From a virus: DNA of 55,592 nt. Shown piece by piece: positions 52,973 through 55,592 of the stretch. The stretch covers positions 1 to 55,592 of the IMG/VR virus record IMGVR_UViG_3300035211_000132; one strand, 5' to 3'. A program made the translations under genes and the position numbers. The notes below the pieces were generated by a model. It was not told the DNA's origin. It searched no databases and saw only the letters and a list, made by a program, of their open reading frames with translations. The first letter of the stretch is position 1. Each line of letters begins with the position of its first letter.

Positions 52973-53271
52973 TCGATGTCGCTCGCTCCCTGGATGAGGC
53001 GCTCGCGGCCAGTGGTTGCGCGTTGTGATAGGTCGGAGTATGGGTCAGTCCTTAGATGGCTGTGCTTCAAGTCGAATCCGTAGCAGGCATCAGATATCCG
53101 ATCGTCTCCAATCTCCAGCCTGCCACGAAGCTCCTCATCAGTCTCGGGGTGCGGACCGTTAATGCTCTCGCGTCGTTCGATGCCGTACACCTCGTGCGCC
53201 AGCAGGTCGAGGTATTCGCCAACTGCCATGGCCTCAATGGTCGCAGTTGCCTCAGCAAGTTCAGTTGCCAT
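52969..53271 (-). CDS. Hypothetical 100-residue protein
   Basis: The ATG at 53271 (MATELAEATATIEAMAVGEY) opens a helical protein with DLLAHEVYGIERRESINGPH and an acidic middle. It overlaps the downstream gene by ATGA. No family is recognised. Confidence 0.55.
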   Translation of the reverse strand: MATELAEATATIEAMAVGEYLDLLAHEVYGIERRESINGPHPETDEELRGRLEIGDDRISDACYGFDLKHSHLRTDPYSDLSQRATTGRERLIQGASDIE

Positions 53272-53479
53272 TGCGCCTCGCCTCCAGTTCCGCGATCGTC
53301 TCCCGCATGTCATCATCGCTGTCACACAGGTGCATGGTCAGGCTCACAAAGCCATCCTCGACGTTCCACTCGTTGACGACGGTCAGCTTCGCGTCGCCCT
53401 CGGTGCCAACACGCCGCGCAGCATCGACGACCAGCGCCTTGGCTATCTCCTCGCTGGTGAAGGTGACTCGGCGCCGCAT
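53261..53479 (-). CDS. Hypothetical 72-residue protein
   Basis: The protein starts MRRRVTFTSEEIAKALVVDA and ends AELEARRNGN. It has a short helix and three strands (LTVVNEWNVEDGFVSLTMHL). The ATG at 53479 shares a base with the stop of the 24-residue frame upstream. The function is unknown. Confidence 0.55.
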   Translation of the reverse strand: MRRRVTFTSEEIAKALVVDAARRVGTEGDAKLTVVNEWNVEDGFVSLTMHLCDSDDDMRETIAELEARRNGN

Positions 53480-53553
53480 CACTCCTCCCTTTCCACAAGC
53501 GCGTAAACCAAGTCAACCGGGAAGCGAAATTCGAATGCAATCCAATCACTCAT
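53479..53553 (-). CDS. 24-residue protein
   Basis: A tiny frame MSDWIAFEFRFPVDLVYALV with four more residues starts inside the end of the HNH gene and ends in a TGA that overlaps the next start. GGAGATGGTGATG upstream could act as ribosome-binding site. It is amphipathic and might be a short membrane-active peptide. Support is positional only. Confidence 0.35.
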   Translation of the reverse strand: MSDWIAFEFRFPVDLVYALVEREE

Positions 53554-54274
53554 CACCATCTCCAATCATCTCTAGCACATCATCCCAGGCTTCGGCTCTG
53601 GTCCGCCATCGGATCGCGCTCTCGTAGTCGCCGTCGTCTGCAGCAGCGTCACGCTCCCGTCGCGCTTCCTCGATCCGCCCGTCTAGGTCCGACCGGAGCT
53701 TCGACACGTCGACCAGCGGAGTGGGCGGATCTGGACGGCTCTCGGTGTATTCAGTCCAGTGGGTCCAGTCCGTTAGCTCGTAGTCAGCCAGATGGATAGC
53801 AACGACAACTTCGTCATTGGCGTTTTCGTCCCATGCCCAAACCTTGTCATTTCCATCTGGCGGCTCGTCTCTCGTTAAGTGCCAGACCGGAGGCTTCTTG
53901 GGCTGCGACTCGGTGTTCTCCGGCAGCTCTGGCCTCGGTATGACTTGATAGTGGGTATAGCTATCCCAATCCTCCTTCCTAATCCTGCCGTTGGGGAAAT
54001 CCCACCCAGCAAGTCGCGCTTTCGCCTGCGTCACCTCGACTGCCATGCGCTCCCATGCCTTGATGTGCCGCTTCTCGAATCCACGGAACGGCCCCCGCAG
54101 GTCGTGGCGTGCTTGATGGCAATCCCGGCAGAGCGGGACGGCACTCGCGTCTGGTGATCGCTGGGCGACTCCGTGGCTTCCGCAATGATGGGCTTCTCCG
54201 GCCGGCTCGCGACCGCACCCAAGGCATAGTTGCCGACGAACCCAACAGAGATAGTTTCGATCGTCGTTAGCCAT
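53546..54274 (-). CDS. HNH/DUF968-like nuclease with UVR-like C-terminal motif
   Basis: The 242-residue protein has CLGCGREPAGEAHHCGSHGV, then SAVPLCRDCHQARHD, the pattern of DUF968/Ref-like HNH proteins that coordinate zinc. The C terminus (RIEEARRERDAAADDGDYES, then AIRWRTRAEAWDDVLEMI) resembles the UVR motif of UvrB/UvrC, which binds partner repair proteins. It may act in phage recombination or repair. Confidence 0.65.
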   Translation of the reverse strand: MANDDRNYLCWVRRQLCLGCGREPAGEAHHCGSHGVAQRSPDASAVPLCRDCHQARHDLRGPFRGFEKRHIKAWERMAVEVTQAKARLAGWDFPNGRIRKEDWDSYTHYQVIPRPELPENTESQPKKPPVWHLTRDEPPDGNDKVWAWDENANDEVVVAIHLADYELTDWTHWTEYTESRPDPPTPLVDVSKLRSDLDGRIEEARRERDAAADDGDYESAIRWRTRAEAWDDVLEMIGDGDE

Positions 54275-54839
54275 GTCGTTCGCCCCTGGTTGCCTTGCCA
54301 GCTTGTTTGCAGCGCATCATCGGCATCGGCCGCCTGTACTCCGGTGCCGCCCGCACGCCGCGGTTGCGGAACTCGCCATTCTCGTCGCGGTGATAGTTCG
54401 TCAGTTCGCTGTCTCCAACCAGCGCCCACGTAGACGCCGACGATCCCTGTCTTAGCACTTCTGTTGCCGTCGGCATCTGCTCTGCTTGATACTCGAGCCC
54501 GCAGCGACACACGCCGTCTGGCACTCGGTCGCCCGCATCCTCTGCACCAGGCCGCAGCTTCGACGGTCTGCGCCATGGGAGTCCGCAGCACTGTTCGCAG
54601 AACAGCACCGACGAGTCGCGCTGCTTGTCGCACTCGCGGCACCGATAGCGCCTGCCGTCTCTGCTGGTCTCTGACTCAGCAAACGTTTCAAGCGGCTTGA
54701 CGCTCTTGCACGCCGGACAGCGCTTCATGCCATCGTATCGCGTCCTTGCAGCAGCGTAGCACTTGATACAGCGGCCATCACGGCAAGCGTAGTGCAGCTC
54801 GAGCTGTCCACAGTGGCGGCAGATTTTCTGGAGCTTCAT
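54267..54839 (-). CDS. Multi-zinc-ribbon protein
   Basis: The 190-residue protein has up to four Cys pairs: CRHCG, CIKCY, CPACK, CREC, then CEQCC and CRCG. The N-terminal half resembles zinc-ribbon proteins often near phage HNH nucleases. The C-terminal half is polar. It is probably a nucleic-acid-binding protein, and it overlaps the HNH gene by eight bases. Confidence 0.65.
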   Translation of the reverse strand: MKLQKICRHCGQLELHYACRDGRCIKCYAAARTRYDGMKRCPACKSVKPLETFAESETSRDGRRYRCRECDKQRDSSVLFCEQCCGLPWRRPSKLRPGAEDAGDRVPDGVCRCGLEYQAEQMPTATEVLRQGSSASTWALVGDSELTNYHRDENGEFRNRGVRAAPEYRRPMPMMRCKQAGKATRGERHG

Positions 54840-54952
54840 TCACCTACTCCGTCAGCCATTCTACGGTAGTGCGCGTAGCAGAGACCGGACCGGTATGCGC
54901 GCATGGTGCATGGATCGCCAGGAGCTACTGGGGGCACGCCTCTGCTTCTCAT
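54836..54952 (-). CDS. Small zinc-finger-like protein
   Basis: The 38-residue frame starts at 54952 and ends in TGA overlapping the next ATG. It reads PCTMRAYRSGLCYAHYRRMA, matching the C-x(n)-GLCxxHYxR pattern found in many small phage zinc-binding proteins. It shares sequence with the frame at 54861-54998 in another phase, so only one may be real; this one has the better motif. Confidence 0.5.
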   Translation of the reverse strand: MRSRGVPPVAPGDPCTMRAYRSGLCYAHYRRMADGVGE

Positions 54953-54998
54953 GCGCGTCGTGCACAGCGCGTCGGATGAGGCGGCGGGTTGGGTTCAT
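54861..54998 (-). CDS. 45-residue basic frame (uncertain)
   Basis: It starts MNPTRRLIRRAVHDAHEKQR at an ATG overlapping the upstream stop (ATGA). The protein is basic and helical at first, then of poor character where the better-supported 54836-54952 frame overlaps. The coupling supports translation, but the length may be a chance run. Confidence 0.35.
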   Translation of the reverse strand: MNPTRRLIRRAVHDAHEKQRRAPSSSWRSMHHARIPVRSLLRALP

Positions 54999-55339
54999 GG
55001 CGTCACCTCGAGTTCGCGCAGCAAGTCGTTGATATCGCGAACGACGTCTTCCTGTCCGTCAGCTTCTGCTTCTGCGAGAATCTTGAGCAGTGACTCTCGG
55101 TAGCTCCTGCACTCGGCCGCCCACCAGTCCGCGTATCTGCGTTTCGCCCTGTCTTCGTCGAACTCGAATTCAACACCGCCGTTGCGCCACGGACATTCTT
55201 GGGGAGGGACCCGAAAACCGCCGCCGGGACCGTCGTAGCCCAGTAGTGTGCAGTGGTCACGGTCGCGACTTCTGGCGTTGCTAGAGTCGAATGGGCACGT
55301 GTTGCAGAGCGTGATCGTTACCTTGTTGGGTGTGCTCAC
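54995..55339 (-). CDS. Hypothetical 114-residue protein
   Basis: The GTG at 55339 overlaps the upstream stop (GTGA). The protein starts MSTPNKVTITLCNTCPFDSS; CNTCPF, a later Cys-Pro-Trp (QECPW) and DRDHCTLLGYDG suggest an Fe-S or zinc site. A helical C terminus follows (SYRESLLKILAEAEADGQED). No family is recognised. Confidence 0.6.
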   Translation of the reverse strand: MSTPNKVTITLCNTCPFDSSNARSRDRDHCTLLGYDGPGGGFRVPPQECPWRNGGVEFEFDEDRAKRRYADWWAAECRSYRESLLKILAEAEADGQEDVVRDINDLLRELEVTP

Positions 55340-55592
55340 GGCTTCACCTCTTGGTCGGTGTCGGACTCGATTGGGCCGAGCAACTCCCACGCCCGGAGGA
55401 AGTCCTCGTAGCGCGGCAGTTGGTTCGCTACGAACGGCTGCGGTCCGTTTTCGATGGCTCGGGCCACAGCGTTTGCGAGCGTCATCGGAAGCGCGAATGG
55501 GCGCAGCGCTTCACGTAGCCGCGCAATCTCGGTCTCCAGGGTAATCCTCGCATCCGTGCTGTCCAGGGTGACGAGAGTTTCCCCGCACTGTG
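55336..55592 (-). CDS. C-terminal part of a hypothetical protein (partial)
   Basis: The frame runs in from the right end of the window and stops at 55336. The visible 85 residues include TLETEIARLREALRPFALPM and YEDFLRAWELLGPIESDTDQ, mostly helical. The start lies outside. Its stop overlaps the next gene's GTG, continuing the same chain of coupled genes. Confidence 0.6.
   Translation of the reverse strand, partial: QCGETLVTLDSTDARITLETEIARLREALRPFALPMTLANAVARAIENGPQPFVANQLPRYEDFLRAWELLGPIESDTDQEVKP

Noticed and set aside
54305-54320. CAGCGCATCATCG shared with spacer 4
   Set aside because: Thirteen bases agree, but the match does not extend. A chance hit.
1-55592. tRNA genes, cas1/cas2, integrase, transposase
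   Set aside because: I looked for cloverleaf ends, Cas1/Cas2 motifs and recombinase catalytic motifs and saw none in this window. They may lie outside it.

Overview
The window is a GC-rich segment of a contractile-tailed (myovirus) phage or prophage. It is cut in the middle of a gene at both ends. Terminase, portal, prohead protease, capsid, sheath, tube, tape measure and baseplate genes follow a Mu-like order. I see no transposase, integrase, DNA polymerase or tRNA. Two secreted proteins carry Thr-Gly-Gly-rich lipoprotein linkers (minus strand 13528-14397, plus strand 19537-20418). This style is typical of Myxococcota, so a myxobacterial or related host is my inference; nothing proves it.

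Layout. (1) 1-7708, plus strand: small regulatory and accessory genes. They include a T5orf172/Fis-HTH fusion, two HNH proteins and a ribosomal L7/L12-like protein, and the group ends in a 709-residue Cas12m-like effector. (2) 7788-8261: a seven-repeat CRISPR array. (3) 8290-9712, minus strand: coiled-coil/membrane proteins and a predicted cell-wall peptidase. (4) 9755-12564, plus strand: a second group of small genes. (5) 12616-18908, minus strand: lysozyme-like protein, trypsin-like lipoprotein, holin-like cassette, SGNH hydrolase and fibre genes. (6) 19537-20418, plus strand: a lone lipoprotein gene. (7) 20423-46674, minus strand: tail, head and packaging genes and a ParB-methyltransferase. 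(8) 46994-55592, minus strand: many tiny overlapping genes, several zinc-binding. Lone plus-strand genes sit at 35214 and 46673.

The main discovery is the CRISPR system. The first spacer (7824-7859) matches the phage's own minus strand at 42988-43023 over all 36 bases. That site is the 5' untranslated region and Shine-Dalgarno region of the gene at 41799-42977, directly downstream of the large terminase. Characterised Cas12m proteins bind DNA and block transcription rather than cut it. The array may therefore act as a switch on the phage's own late operon. Alternatively it may exclude sibling phages while the self site escapes through a non-consensus PAM (its flank is CCC). The repeats vary in sequence, but paired changes keep a hairpin, and a possible pseudoknot is kept in six of seven.

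A second theme is regulation by repeated short DNA elements. Seven GC-rich hairpins (six with a Shine-Dalgarno directly behind) precede small genes on the plus strand. Palindromes of the form ATGACA-N4-TGTCAT lie upstream of two near-identical promoter/start elements that fit the sigma-54 -24/-12 pattern. A Fis-type HTH protein of the kind found in sigma-54 activators is encoded beside them.
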